Assembly (NCBI GenBank): GCA_045104975.1
Contig: JBGCCY010000097.1
Span: 1-64,000, forward strand
Reading direction: 5' to 3'
Source: CAJQQY01 sp045104975
Lineage (GTDB): Bacteria > Bacteroidota > Bacteroidia > Chitinophagales > Saprospiraceae
Length of the DNA: 64,000 bases
Of the stretch, positions 17,729 to 25,620 are shown piece by piece. The stretch's first letter is position 1. The number at the start of each line of letters is the position of its first letter. The translations under genes and the position numbers were made by a program. A model generated the notes under the pieces. That model had not been told where the DNA came from and made no database searches. It saw only the letters and a list, made by a program, of their open reading frames with translations.

Positions 17729-18793
17729 TTACCTATTTTTAAAATCGCTAATCAAATCAAAAAAAGCTGCTGCTCTTTTTTGTTGACTATAATTTTCAAT
17801 AATTCTATTCCTTGCTTTTTTCCCTAAATCCTTAGACGATGAATTCTGCAAAATGGAATGTAGCAATTGTTCTAAAAGTGCTGCATTTCTTTTTTCCAAA
17901 ACAAAACCTGTCTCTCCAATTATCTCTGGAAGTGCATTTATTTTAGAAACGATCGGAATACACTCACACAACATTGCTTCACAAAGTGCTACTCCAAAAC
18001 CTTCATAATTGGAAAGTTGAAAATAGTAGGTAGCCGCTTGCAACTTCTCTTTTAATTTTTCGGGAGCAAGCCTGCCATGACAAATTATATTGCTAGGTGT
18101 TTCTCTTTTTCCCAAATCATTTATTCCAACAAAATGAAAAGTGTAATCAGGAAATTTATCAGCCACTTCTAAAATCAATTCACCACCTTTTAAAAAGAAT
18201 TGTCCATTTGATAATACGGTAATAAATGATTTTTGATTTCTAATGATGGTTTTATTTGGTTCCCAACTCGATATTTTTAATCCGTTAGGGATTACTTGAT
18301 AACCAGTTTTTACGCTTGGCAAATGATGTTGGAATCCTTGAAGAATTGGATAATCCGCAAAGTAATTATTTTCATAAAAAACTAACGATTGACTCACCGG
18401 TAAAAGTTGACTACACCATTGATATGATTTTTTTAAAATAAATTTCAACCAAGGTTTTCTCAGATCCCCATAATTCAATTCTGGAAATGCTGCGCAATCC
18501 GTTCCATTTAAAATAATAAAAGTAGGAATATTCCTGACCTTACCAATTAATGATGGTAAAAATGACCAATACCCTCCAAAGGAAATAATAATTGCTTCAC
18601 ATGTGGAACTATGGAAGAGGACAAAAAAGAATTGGTGAATGATATATATAGGTGTGAAGTGTTTTTTTGACCAATTATAAATATTGGGAATCGTATTATA
18701 TTTTTCAGATAAGAAAGATATATCTTCTTTGACAAAGGTGCTCCATGAAGGTGCGATGTAGATAATTTTTTTTTTATGAAAATCGGTTTCCAT
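17729..18793 (-). CDS. Family 4 glycosyltransferase
   Basis: The 354-residue GT-B enzyme begins KKIIYIAPSWSTF. Its C-terminal domain is typical of GT4 (Glycos_transf_1): GRLAPEKLKEKLQAA, then YYFQLSNYEGFGVALCEAM, where the two Glu residues of the E-x7-E motif hold the donor sugar. PIVSKINALPEIIGETGFV follows. It probably acts in the cytosol on a lipid-linked glycan made with the neighbouring flippase and polymerase genes. It has no membrane segment. The gene is separated from the methyltransferase by 165 bases. Confidence 0.83.
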   Translation of the reverse strand: METDFHKKKIIYIAPSWSTFVKEDISFLSEKYNTIPNIYNWSKKHFTPIYIIHQFFFVLFHSSTCEAIIISFGGYWSFLPSLIGKVRNIPTFIILNGTDCAAFPELNYGDLRKPWLKFILKKSYQWCSQLLPVSQSLVFYENNYFADYPILQGFQHHLPSVKTGYQVIPNGLKISSWEPNKTIIRNQKSFITVLSNGQFFLKGGELILEVADKFPDYTFHFVGINDLGKRETPSNIICHGRLAPEKLKEKLQAATYYFQLSNYEGFGVALCEAMLCECIPIVSKINALPEIIGETGFVLEKRNAALLEQLLHSILQNSSSKDLGKKARNRIIENYSQQKRAAAFFDLISDFKNR

Positions 18794-18889
18794 TAAATCA
18801 AAATTAGCGAAATCAATTTGTTAGAAATTTTAAATTCAAAAGTAGTAATTTAATAATTACGAAAAGGAAAATACTCCTCGGTTTAGCAA

Positions 18890-18925
18890 AAAAAAACTTG
18901 ACTGAATTCTCAGTCAAGTTTTTTT
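18890..18925. terminator. Bidirectional intrinsic terminator
   Basis: A perfect 10-base stem (18896-18905 with 18910-18919) with a 4-base loop is flanked by an A-run and a T-run. It lies downstream of the DUF2853 gene on its strand. Confidence 0.9.
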
Positions 18926-18950
18926 AATTTTACTTGTGTCTCAAAATGTA

Positions 18951-19295
18951 CTAAGAGTCGTACATATCTGTTTTTTTGAATTTTTTAGCAAGCAATGCAT
19001 AAAAAATCGGACGGTGCTTTGTTCTATTTTTAGAACCCATTTTTGCACATACGTCAAGAATAGCTTTGTCTAATTTTGGATCATCTTCTAGTCCTAATTT
19101 TTTAACTAGGAAGTTCTTTTTTAAACGATCTCTCTCTTCTGCTTTAGCACAAGCTACTAGTTGAGAGTTCTTGTTGTAAATAGATGGACCCAAAGATTTT
19201 GCAACAGCTGTAACCAACTTCATGCTTACTCCTTTGATTTCGTGTTTGTCCATTGATGCTTTGTACTTGACAATTAATTCATCAAATTTACTCAT
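18951..19295 (-). CDS. DUF2853 family protein
   Basis: A small basic cytosolic protein (114 residues) that matches DUF2853 throughout. It has SKFDELIVKYKASMDKHEIKGV at the start, KNFLVKKLGLEDD in the middle, and a C-terminal KMGSKNRTKHRPIFYALLAKKF. The family is helical and found mostly in Bacteroidota and Proteobacteria, with no proven function. It has its own strong terminator and no same-strand partner close by, so it is likely a single-gene transcript. Confidence 0.8.
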   Translation of the reverse strand: MSKFDELIVKYKASMDKHEIKGVSMKLVTAVAKSLGPSIYNKNSQLVACAKAEERDRLKKNFLVKKLGLEDDPKLDKAILDVCAKMGSKNRTKHRPIFYALLAKKFKKTDMYDS

Positions 19296-19722
19296 TACGG
19301 ATATGTTTAATTAGATGTTAAAAAAAAATAAAAGTGCTTTTTAAAAAGTCTTCTATATTATCACAGTAAACTTAATGTTTTTCTTTAAAAACTAAAACTA
19401 TAATGCTAAAATGTTTTCCACATTTTGTAAGTTTTTGTATATGTAAATGTATTGTTACCATTGCTTGAATAGTTTGATGAAAAACATAAGCCATTCGTTT
19501 GATGAAATACTTTTATTCTTAGAAAATAATTTGATGTTATTGTCTATGAAAATTACTTTCTCTTTGGATATTGTTTATTTTATAACAATACTCTTACGGT
19601 TAATTTTGTTTCGTTCTAATCTGGTAGAGTAAGTGCAAAACATCAAAAGAAAAGTCATCAGTTTTTAATGAAAAAAATAAAAAGAAACGAAGCAACTTGT
19701 TACCTTCGTAAAAAAAATAAAA
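19296..19722. other. Divergent intergenic spacer
   Basis: About 430 AT-rich bases between the DUF2853 and crotonase genes. TACCTTCG (19700-19707) is one base from the -7 consensus, shortly before the crotonase start. A 61-codon frame at 19447-19632 shows no family features and was not called. Confidence 0.4.
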
Positions 19723-20505
19723 ATGAAGTACGAAAATATTTTAGTGAAAAATGTTAAAGGAATTATAACCTTAACTATTAATCGAGAGAAGGCATTGAAT
19801 GCCTTGAACAAACATGTTTTTAATGAGCTGGAACATTTTTTTGCAGTATCTGCGCCTAAGAGAAAAACTTTGAAAGGAGTCATCATCACAGGGGCAGGGG
19901 AGAAGGCTTTTGTTGCAGGAGCTGACATCAAAGAATTCTTAGATTTTAAAGGTGACGATGCTATGGATGTTTCCGCAAGAGGTCAAGGTGTTTTTGATTT
20001 GATAGAAAATTTTTCGAAACCAGTTATCGCTGCCGTAAATGGCTTTGCTTTGGGTGGAGGATGCGAATTAGCCATGGCTTGCCACATGAGAATCGCAAGT
20101 GACCGAGCAAGATTTGGGCAACCAGAGGTTAATCTTGGAATTATTCCTGGCTATGGAGGAACACAACGTCTCCCACAGTTAATTGGTAGAGGTCGAGCGT
20201 TAGAATATTTGATGACTGGAGATATGATTGGAGCAGAGGATGCTTATCGAATGGGCTTAGCAAATCATGTGGTACCTCATGGAGAAGAAGTAAAAAAAGC
20301 AAAAGAAATCATTGAGAAGATCGCTTCGAAGGCACCAATTGCTGTTGCCAAAATTATTGAATGTGTTGATGATGCCTTTAATGGTGTATTGGATGGATTT
20401 GATTCGGAAGTAAGATCATTTGGAGCTGTTGCTCATTCAGATGATTTTAAAGAAGGAGCAAGCGCATTTGTGGAAAGAAGAAAAGCAGAATTTAAGGGGA
20501 AATAA
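19723..20505 (+). CDS. Enoyl-CoA hydratase (crotonase family)
   Basis: The 260-residue protein is a complete crotonase. The oxyanion-hole segment AGADIKEF is at about residues 65-72 and GGGCELAMACH at 111-121. Both catalytic glutamates of true hydratases are present: Glu115 in GGGCE and Glu135 in QPEVNLGIIPG. It is therefore predicted to add water to trans-2-enoyl-CoA in fatty acid or amino acid breakdown. The C-terminal helices (APIAVAKIIECVDDAFNG and EGASAFVERRKAEFKGK) are of normal length. It is a single-gene unit with a strong terminator behind it. Confidence 0.9.
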   Translation: MKYENILVKNVKGIITLTINREKALNALNKHVFNELEHFFAVSAPKRKTLKGVIITGAGEKAFVAGADIKEFLDFKGDDAMDVSARGQGVFDLIENFSKPVIAAVNGFALGGGCELAMACHMRIASDRARFGQPEVNLGIIPGYGGTQRLPQLIGRGRALEYLMTGDMIGAEDAYRMGLANHVVPHGEEVKKAKEIIEKIASKAPIAVAKIIECVDDAFNGVLDGFDSEVRSFGAVAHSDDFKEGASAFVERRKAEFKGK

Positions 20506-20534
20506 TTTTCCTTTGGATTTATTTAAAATAGTAG

Positions 20535-20575
20535 GGCTGTTAGCGTTTTGAGCGTTAACAGCCTTTTGTATTTTT
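20535..20575 (+). terminator. Intrinsic terminator after the crotonase gene
   Basis: An 11-base stem (20535-20545 with 20553-20563) with a 7-base loop and a following T-rich stretch. Confidence 0.85.
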
Positions 20576-20611
20576 AATAATTTTTTTAGAAAAATTTGCA
20601 TTGTAATTTTA

Positions 20612-20631
20612 TTATCGTACTTTTACGATTA
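20612..20631. promoter_or_regulatory. Predicted ArsR operator 1 (own promoter)
   Basis: An ATCGT-N6-ACGAT palindrome (20614-20618 and 20625-20629) lies 14 bases before the ArsR start. The flanks TT and TAA are shared exactly with operator 2 at 20993-21008. The repetition before two adjacent genes, in a setting where ArsR proteins bind AT-rich dyads, supports this as its binding site. Confidence 0.7.
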
Positions 20632-20642
20632 AATAATTCAAT

Positions 20643-20963
20643 ATGGCTGTTGCTAAGAAAAATTTATTTACAGAAGAAGAGAATAGGATTGCAGATTTGG
20701 CAAAAGCAATCGCTCATCCTGCACGTGTATCTATATTGTTATATTTAATAAAAAAGAATAGTTGTGTGTGTGGAGATATTGTTGATGAATTGCCGCTTTC
20801 ACAATCAACCGTTTCTCAGCATTTAAAAGAATTGAAGCGGGTAGGAATTTTGCAAGGCGAAATTGAAGGAACGAAAACATGCTATTGTATTAATCCAAAA
20901 GTGTGGAAAGAGATGAGCAATTTGTTCAGCGGATTGACAAAAAAATATGATGGCTGCTGTTAA
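20643..20963 (+). CDS. arsR: ArsR/SmtB-family metalloid-responsive repressor
   Basis: A 106-residue winged-helix repressor. The metal-site motif that reads ELCVCDL in ArsR appears as NSCVCGDIVDEL (Cys41, Cys43), and two more cysteines end the protein (Cys105, Cys106), so a thiolate site for As(III)/Sb(III) is plausible. The recognition helix is LSQSTVSQHLKELKRVGIL. In this family the metal-free dimer blocks transcription and metal release induces it. A palindrome directly upstream and an identical one before the next gene indicate autoregulation and control of the DUF6428 gene. A cadmium or zinc sensor is less likely because of the Cys-x-Cys pair. Confidence 0.85.
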   Translation: MAVAKKNLFTEEENRIADLAKAIAHPARVSILLYLIKKNSCVCGDIVDELPLSQSTVSQHLKELKRVGILQGEIEGTKTCYCINPKVWKEMSNLFSGLTKKYDGCC

Positions 20964-20992
20964 TTTTTAAAAGATTTTTTTTGACTTTAATT

Positions 20993-21008
20993 ATCGTTTT
21001 TATACGAT
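20993..21008. promoter_or_regulatory. Predicted ArsR operator 2
   Basis: The same ATCGT-N6-ACGAT dyad as at 20614-20629, with the same outer flanks (TT before, TAA after), 32 bases before the DUF6428 ATG. It lies in what would be coding sequence if the longer frame starting at 20981 were used, which argues for the downstream start. Confidence 0.7.
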
Positions 21009-21040
21009 TAATATTTTTTAAAATAATAAAATTTCAAATT

Positions 21041-21553
21041 ATGAATACTGGAGAATTTTTAGAATTACTCAATCAAAATGAAGGCAAAGAATTGATGTTT
21101 GAATACAAACAAAATCAATTTGTTCCAATGGCTTATCACATTACTGAAATAAAAAGTAAGCATATTGATTCAGTTGATTGTGGTGGTATTGCACATTCTT
21201 ATGACGAGACCGTTGTTCAACTTTGGATTAGTGGAGAAGAGGAAAAAGAAAGAGCAATGGAAACTGAAAAAGCACTTAAAATTTTCAACATCGTTGATGC
21301 AAAAACTACACTCAAACGAGATACACCTATTTTCTTCGAATGGGGACATGGAGATTTGTTGACTTCAGTTTATAAGGTGGTAGCAATAGAAAATAGTGAT
21401 AATAAAATCATAGTGAAATTATTTGTTCCGCCGACAGTTTGTAAACCTAGAGTTGCTTTGGAAATGGCGCAAGGAAATGTGGAAGGTTCATGTTGTGGTA
21501 GTCCTGCAACTGGCATGGTTGAATTAGAACAAGCTGCTCGAAAATGCTGCTAA
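21041..21553 (+). CDS. DUF6428 family protein of ArsR-linked gene sets
   Basis: The 170-residue protein (start chosen at the ATG at 21041) begins NTGEFLELLNQNEGKELMFEY and has a central AYHITEIKSKHIDSVDCGG. Its C-terminus is cysteine-rich (GSCCGSPATG, then KCC at the very end). I place it in DUF6428, a small cytosolic family often next to ArsR in Bacteroidota; no activity is established. The paired CC motifs could bind metalloid. A longer frame opens at 20981 but would overlap the second operator and add a hydrophobic stretch unlike the family. The ArsR gene ends 77 bases upstream. Confidence 0.65.
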   Translation: MNTGEFLELLNQNEGKELMFEYKQNQFVPMAYHITEIKSKHIDSVDCGGIAHSYDETVVQLWISGEEEKERAMETEKALKIFNIVDAKTTLKRDTPIFFEWGHGDLLTSVYKVVAIENSDNKIIVKLFVPPTVCKPRVALEMAQGNVEGSCCGSPATGMVELEQAARKCC

Positions 21554-21563
21554 ATGAATGATT

Positions 21564-21620
21564 GAATATCCAACACTCAACAAGGAAATCTGAAAGGTTC
21601 CTTGTTGGGGGTGGATATTC
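21564..21620. repeat. Inverted repeat of the GAATATCnAACAAGG family
   Basis: Arms 21564-21587 (24 bases) and 21598-21620 (23 bases) are imperfect inverted copies around a 10-base loop. It lies between DUF6428 and the GNAT gene. The arm shares GAATATC and CAACAAGGA with the larger palindrome at 54315-54408. With its A-rich right flank it could also stop transcription. Confidence 0.7.
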
Positions 21621-21635
21621 AAAAAAAGAAACTCC

Positions 21636-22121
21636 ATGAAAATCCGTCCCCTCCAACCAGAAGATTGGCCATCCGTTCGACGAATTTACCAAGAAGGAAT
21701 TGAAACGGGACTTGCAACTTTCGAAACCGAAGTACCCGACTGGGATGTTTGGAATACTAAATTCTTACCTATGTGTAGATTAATTTTAGAACATGAAAAT
21801 AAAATTTTGGGCTGGGCCGTTTTATCTCCCGTCTCAAAAAGGTATGTATACCGAGGAGTTGCTGAAGTAACTATTTATCGAGATTTAAAATGTACTCAAA
21901 AGGGAATTGGTTCCATTTTAATGTCAGCGTTAATTGAATGCTCAGAAGAGGAAAATTTTTGGACATTGCAATCGAGTATTTTTCCAGAAAATAAACCAAG
22001 TCTTTATTTACATGAGAAATTTGGTTTTAGAGTTGTTGGAAAGCGAGAACGAATTGCACAAAGGAATGGAAAATGGAAAGATATTATTTTTATGGAGCGT
22101 AGAAGTTCAAAGGTTGATTGA
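21636..22121 (+). CDS. GNAT N-acetyltransferase, phosphinothricin/arsinothricin (ArsN1)-like
   Basis: The 161-residue protein matches the PAT/ArsN1 group of GNATs. The N-terminus IRPLQPEDWPSVRRIYQEGI and ATFETEVPDW carry the substrate-loop residues of that group, AEVTIYRDLKCTQKGIGSIL is the cofactor loop, and SLYLHEKFGFRVVGKRERI is the last conserved block. Members acetylate phosphinothricin, arsinothricin or methionine sulfoximine. The position directly after ArsR and DUF6428 favours an ArsN1-like role, but that is inference from context, and a palindrome separates it from those genes. The usual length for the group is about 160-180. Confidence 0.72.
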   Translation: MKIRPLQPEDWPSVRRIYQEGIETGLATFETEVPDWDVWNTKFLPMCRLILEHENKILGWAVLSPVSKRYVYRGVAEVTIYRDLKCTQKGIGSILMSALIECSEEENFWTLQSSIFPENKPSLYLHEKFGFRVVGKRERIAQRNGKWKDIIFMERRSSKVD

Positions 22122-22168
22122 CAGTCAATGACTTATACAACTGGTTTTTGCTTTTATGAAAAAAAGAG

Positions 22169-22176
22169 TACTTTTG
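22169..22176 (+). promoter_or_regulatory. Bacteroidota-type promoter, -7 box
   Basis: TACTTTTG matches TAnnTTTG, and a TTTTTG at 22145-22150 sits 18 bases upstream as a -33 element. The box lies 75 bases before the HU/SPOR gene. This is the best promoter match in the window. Confidence 0.6.
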
Positions 22177-22250
22177 CAGTCAGAAATTAAACATATTTTA
22201 TTCCCATCTCCCCAGAATGGAAAAGTAGGGAAACCGCAAAATTTTATAAC

Positions 22251-23411
22251 ATGGCGTACGACGTAGCTTCTAGTATAAATGAGTTGCTATTTGAAAAGAA
22301 CTCAGTTATTGTACCTGGCTTTGGTGGGTTTGAACTTGAACAACAACCTGCGAATATTGACCATATCAAATCGACTATTTCTCCACCTAATAAGGTTCCT
22401 TCTTTTAATAAAAATTTGACTATTAACGATGGTATTTTGGTTAACTATATTCAAAACCAAAATAAATGTACGCTAGAACAAGCCAATTTAATTGTAGCAG
22501 ATTTTGTAGCGGAGGTAGAAAGTAAAATTGAGAAAAAAGAAATTGTTGAATTCCCTAAGGTTGGAAGAATTTATAAAGACTATAATAAGGCACTTCAATT
22601 TTTGCCATACGATACTAATTTTAATGTCAATGCATTTGGTTTGCCGACCATTGAAATTCACCCTTTTTCAAGAAATGAATCTGTCAAAAAAGAAACGGCT
22701 ACTGTTGCTGCTGCTGCTCTTGATTTGACCAATGCACCTGTTGAAACTACTAAAGTAAAAACTCCCAGCTTTGAGGCACCAACTTCAGAATCAAAACCAA
22801 TACGAGAAGAAATTAAAGTGGGAGGGATTCCAGTAGGAGATGATAAAGGCTTTAAATGGACACAATTGACAATGCCGTTGTTGATTTTTGCTTCTGTTGT
22901 TTTGATAGCATTAAGTTATTTTATACTTCGAGATAATACAGCAGAAACTAACAAAGGAAATCAACTAGCTGAGTCTTTGGTAGATAATGATGATAAAAAA
23001 GTAAATACAGCTCCTTCTATTGAAGATGCTGAAATTACCACTTTGCCGGTTGATTCTGATTCCAAGAATGACCAAAGATTAGAAGATGATATATCTACTG
23101 GAAATTCTATATCAACTGACATAGAAGACCCGATAAATGATCCAGAAGAAAGTTCTGGCACTTCTGATAACGCTACTGGTGATAAAGAGTGTATCGTAAT
23201 CGTTGGCCAATTTGGAAGTGAAAGTAATGTGAATAGAATGATTCAAAAGATTGAAACAGATGGCTACGAATCTTATGAAGGTTGGAGTGAAGAGAAAAAT
23301 TTAAAAACGGTTGGCGTAAAATTTACCTACTCAAGTGATAGTAAAAAAGAAAGAATGCTTCGCAAAATTAGATCAAAGTATCATCCCAATGCTTGGGTCT
23401 TAGGCGAGTAA
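22251..23411 (+). CDS. HU-CCDC81 and SPOR domain membrane protein
   Basis: The 386-residue protein joins two N-terminal prokaryotic CCDC81-type HU-like domains (residues about 5-60, VASSINELLFEKNSVIVPGFG, and 65-145, NDGILVNYIQNQNKCTLEQA), an acidic linker, one membrane helix at about 204-225 (MPLLIFASVVLIALSYFIL) and a C-terminal SPOR domain at about 310-386. SPOR domains bind denuded peptidoglycan at division sites, and the N-terminal domains would face the cytosol and could bind DNA. The layout could couple nucleoid and septum, which is inference only. The long middle (about 225-305) is low-complexity and acidic. The gene has its own promoter and terminator. Confidence 0.85.
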   Translation: MAYDVASSINELLFEKNSVIVPGFGGFELEQQPANIDHIKSTISPPNKVPSFNKNLTINDGILVNYIQNQNKCTLEQANLIVADFVAEVESKIEKKEIVEFPKVGRIYKDYNKALQFLPYDTNFNVNAFGLPTIEIHPFSRNESVKKETATVAAAALDLTNAPVETTKVKTPSFEAPTSESKPIREEIKVGGIPVGDDKGFKWTQLTMPLLIFASVVLIALSYFILRDNTAETNKGNQLAESLVDNDDKKVNTAPSIEDAEITTLPVDSDSKNDQRLEDDISTGNSISTDIEDPINDPEESSGTSDNATGDKECIVIVGQFGSESNVNRMIQKIETDGYESYEGWSEEKNLKTVGVKFTYSSDSKKERMLRKIRSKYHPNAWVLGE

Positions 23412-23455
23412 AGAAGTTTTGGAAAAAACACTTTCCTAAACATCGATTTTAAAGC

Positions 23456-23492
23456 GCGTAGCAAGACTTTGGTTTTGTTACGCCTTTTTTTT
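23456..23492 (+). terminator. Intrinsic terminator after the HU/SPOR gene
   Basis: A stem of GCGTA...TACGC, extended by GCAA with TTGT, is followed by an 8-base T-run. Confidence 0.8.
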
Positions 23493-23601
23493 AGACCGCT
23501 GCGCTGACAGAGGACAGACCTTGCGCTACGCTTCTTGTCAGCGCAGCGATCTGTCAGTAAGCGTAGCGCAAGGTCTGTCTTCTGTCAGCGCAGCGGTCTA
23601 A
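23491..23601. repeat. GC-rich 43-base inverted repeat (REPIN-like)
   Basis: Arms 23491-23533 and 23559-23601 are inverted copies of 43 bases with one mismatch around a 25-base loop. The loop repeats GTCAGCGCAGCG, which is also present in the arms. It is far more GC-rich than its surroundings and ends 4 bases from the VanW stop codon. Composition and architecture suggest a mobile palindrome such as a REPIN. It follows a separate intrinsic terminator, so it is not needed for termination. Confidence 0.8.
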
Positions 23602-23605
23602 ATTC

Positions 23606-24373
23606 TCATAAATTTTTGTAAAAATTCTGAGAACAAATTTCCCATTTTCCATTTCTCTGGCGAGTAACCTTCACTTGTTTCCCATTGTGTGTTTTTTCTA
23701 CAAAAAATTTCAATCCGAATTTTTCAATTGGTTTTGCTGCGCAGAGATAAATCAAAATCTCTTTCTCCAAGATTTCAAATTGAAACGAAATTGGAAAACC
23801 CAAATTATTCAGAAATCTCAAATCTTTATGTCCATAAACTACAGTCGCATCTGAACCAATTGGAGTGTATCGAGAGGTTTCCGTATAAATATCCAAACTA
23901 TGTGGATGTCTTTCCAAAATATCTAAGCCCGCTTCTAAAACCAAATAGTACATAATTCCACTCAATTGACAAAGTCCGCCTCCGTAATCTAAATCCAATT
24001 TATTGCCAACTAAGTTGCGCCCTTTTTTAAAACCATTTTGAGGAGTTGGTTGAGGAATCAAATGCCAATAGGAAAAAATTTGGTGAGGTAAAATCTCTAC
24101 CTTTTCAATATGCTGAATTGCAAGCCGCAAATTGTGTTTTTTATTTTCTGAAAAATCATTTTTGCGAATTGGTTGACTCATCGATAATTGTCTGGGAAGA
24201 GAAATAGGAGTAGCCGTTTTTTTTACGAAAGAAAAATAGCGAGCAGAGAGTACATCTTTTACAAAAGTAAAAAGAACTCGAAGTTGAAGACGAAAGTGGG
24301 GAGGAATGAGTTTTTTCAAATAAAATCTAATTAAATTTTTTTCCTTAAAAATACAAAATGATACGAAGCCCAT
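23606..24373 (-). CDS. VanW-family protein
   Basis: The 255-residue protein matches VanW. Its signature is GKRNLV-like followed by DLDYGGGLCQLSGIMYYLVLEAGLDILERHPHS (about residues 125-160), with SRYTPIGSDATVVYGHKDL after it. VanW is an accessory protein in some vancomycin-resistance clusters, and its biochemical role is unknown; most chromosomal homologues have no link to resistance. The first 18 residues lie inside the upstream methyltransferase (43-base overlap), and a TTG at codon 19 would begin KKLIPPHFRLQLR, a start like other VanW proteins. The overlap suggests translational coupling. Confidence 0.8.
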   Translation of the reverse strand: MGFVSFCIFKEKNLIRFYLKKLIPPHFRLQLRVLFTFVKDVLSARYFSFVKKTATPISLPRQLSMSQPIRKNDFSENKKHNLRLAIQHIEKVEILPHQIFSYWHLIPQPTPQNGFKKGRNLVGNKLDLDYGGGLCQLSGIMYYLVLEAGLDILERHPHSLDIYTETSRYTPIGSDATVVYGHKDLRFLNNLGFPISFQFEILEKEILIYLCAAKPIEKFGLKFFVEKTHNGKQVKVTRQRNGKWEICSQNFYKNL

Positions 24374-25023
24374 TTTTTCAAAAAAGATTTACACAACCAA
24401 GAATCAATTGTTCTGAAAAATGATCGCAAAGCAACCGGAACTCGATGAATTGGAAAAATCAATACTCCTTCGTATCCCTCCATTTCAAATACACCACCAG
24501 TCAGTTGCTGAATTGAATTTACATCCAAAGCAGTATTGCCATGCCACCCTTCCTTTTTATAATTTATCAATTCTCTTCGAGCCCTTGATGGGAAATCAAA
24601 AATAAGCATCCCATTTGGTTTTAAAATTCGATGAGCTTCTCTAATCGTTTTTTGAATTGTCTCTAGATCTAAATGCATAAAAACATGTAAACTATAAATC
24701 GCTTCGAATGATTCTTTTTCAAAAGGCATGTTTGAAATATCGCTCACTGTCAAATGATGATTGGGAAATTTTGCTTTTGCCTCTCCAAGCATACCCTCGC
24801 TAAAGTCAACTCCATTTTCTGCAAAATCTAAAAATCGACCGGTTCCACATCCCATATCTAAAATCATTTTTTTGGAAAGATGACCCAACCTCTGCACTAG
24901 AATTTGTCGTTCCTGAAAGTGAAGGTACTGTCCATAAGAGTTGTTAAAGCGGTCATCATCATATTCTGAAGCCAATTGGTTGTAGTAATTTTTAATAGCC
25001 GTTTTTTCTTCCATTTTTAACAA
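24331..25023 (-). CDS. Class I SAM-dependent methyltransferase
   Basis: This 230-residue enzyme has the Methyltransf_11 arrangement: motif I ILDMGCGTGRFLDFAENG near residue 50, then FSEGMLGEAKAKFP, and LHVFMHLDLETIQKTIREAHRILKPNGMLIFDFPS near 110-145. The substrate is unknown. The stop lies inside the VanW frame, so the two genes are probably one transcript. It is the first gene of that unit and faces a long non-coding gap. Confidence 0.8.
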   Translation of the reverse strand: MLKMEEKTAIKNYYNQLASEYDDDRFNNSYGQYLHFQERQILVQRLGHLSKKMILDMGCGTGRFLDFAENGVDFSEGMLGEAKAKFPNHHLTVSDISNMPFEKESFEAIYSLHVFMHLDLETIQKTIREAHRILKPNGMLIFDFPSRARRELINYKKEGWHGNTALDVNSIQQLTGGVFEMEGYEGVLIFPIHRVPVALRSFFRTIDSWLCKSFLKKWASYHFVFLRKKI

Positions 25024-25620
25024 AAAAATTGAATTTGGTAAGATATTTTAAAACCGAAAATATATTTTTTTAATCTTGTGTTTATTGAATTATAATTTGT
25101 TTTTGGTTTAATTTTAGAATTAAATTCTGTTTAGTGTATTTTTTTACTTTTTATTTAGAATTTTATTTCGATAAAAAGCTTTTTTTAGCGAACTATTCAT
25201 TCTACATTTGTGTTATAATTACAAAATATATAAAGCAATATCTGATATGCAGAAAGTTGCTTTTTTCTAAAAAATGAGAAAATTCTTGGTCTTAAAATTT
25301 TACTAACCCTGATTTTTTTAAGAACCTAGAAACGATAGTAGGTTTGTAATGTTTATGAAAACTCAAAATGGTCTTATTCTCGCAAAAGCGTAAAAGTTTA
25401 TTGAAAAAAATCAATCGAATTTTATACTTTACAACTAAGCGTTTTTGCGAGAATAAAATTTTATTTCCAAAAACACATTTCAAAAATAACATATATTTTC
25501 TTTTAAATGAAGTATTGTTTATTTGAAAAAGTGAAGCTGAAAACACGAACACTAGATTTTTATAAATCATGATTTGTGGTTCACTTATTTTAATTTTCTT
25601 AATTACAAACCTAACAAACG
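25024..25620. other. Long AT-rich intergenic gap with a palindrome
   Basis: Nearly 600 bases between divergent genes. A minus-strand frame at 25292-25639 has no family likeness and a very lysine- and phenylalanine-rich composition, so it was not called. Only the inverted repeat at 25374-25456 stands out. Confidence 0.45.
25374..25456. repeat. 17-base inverted repeat
   Basis: Arms 25374-25390 and 25440-25456 (core TTATTCTCGCAAAA) are inverted copies with one mismatch, about 50 bases apart. It lies in the middle of the gap before kdsA. Confidence 0.6.

Noticed and set aside
19447..19632. 61-codon frame between DUF2853 and the crotonase gene
   Set aside because: It has no domain and low-complexity Ile/Leu-rich composition; chance frames of this length are common here.
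20981..21040. Longer N-terminus for the DUF6428 protein
   Set aside because: It would overlap the second ArsR operator and add a hydrophobic segment unlike the family.
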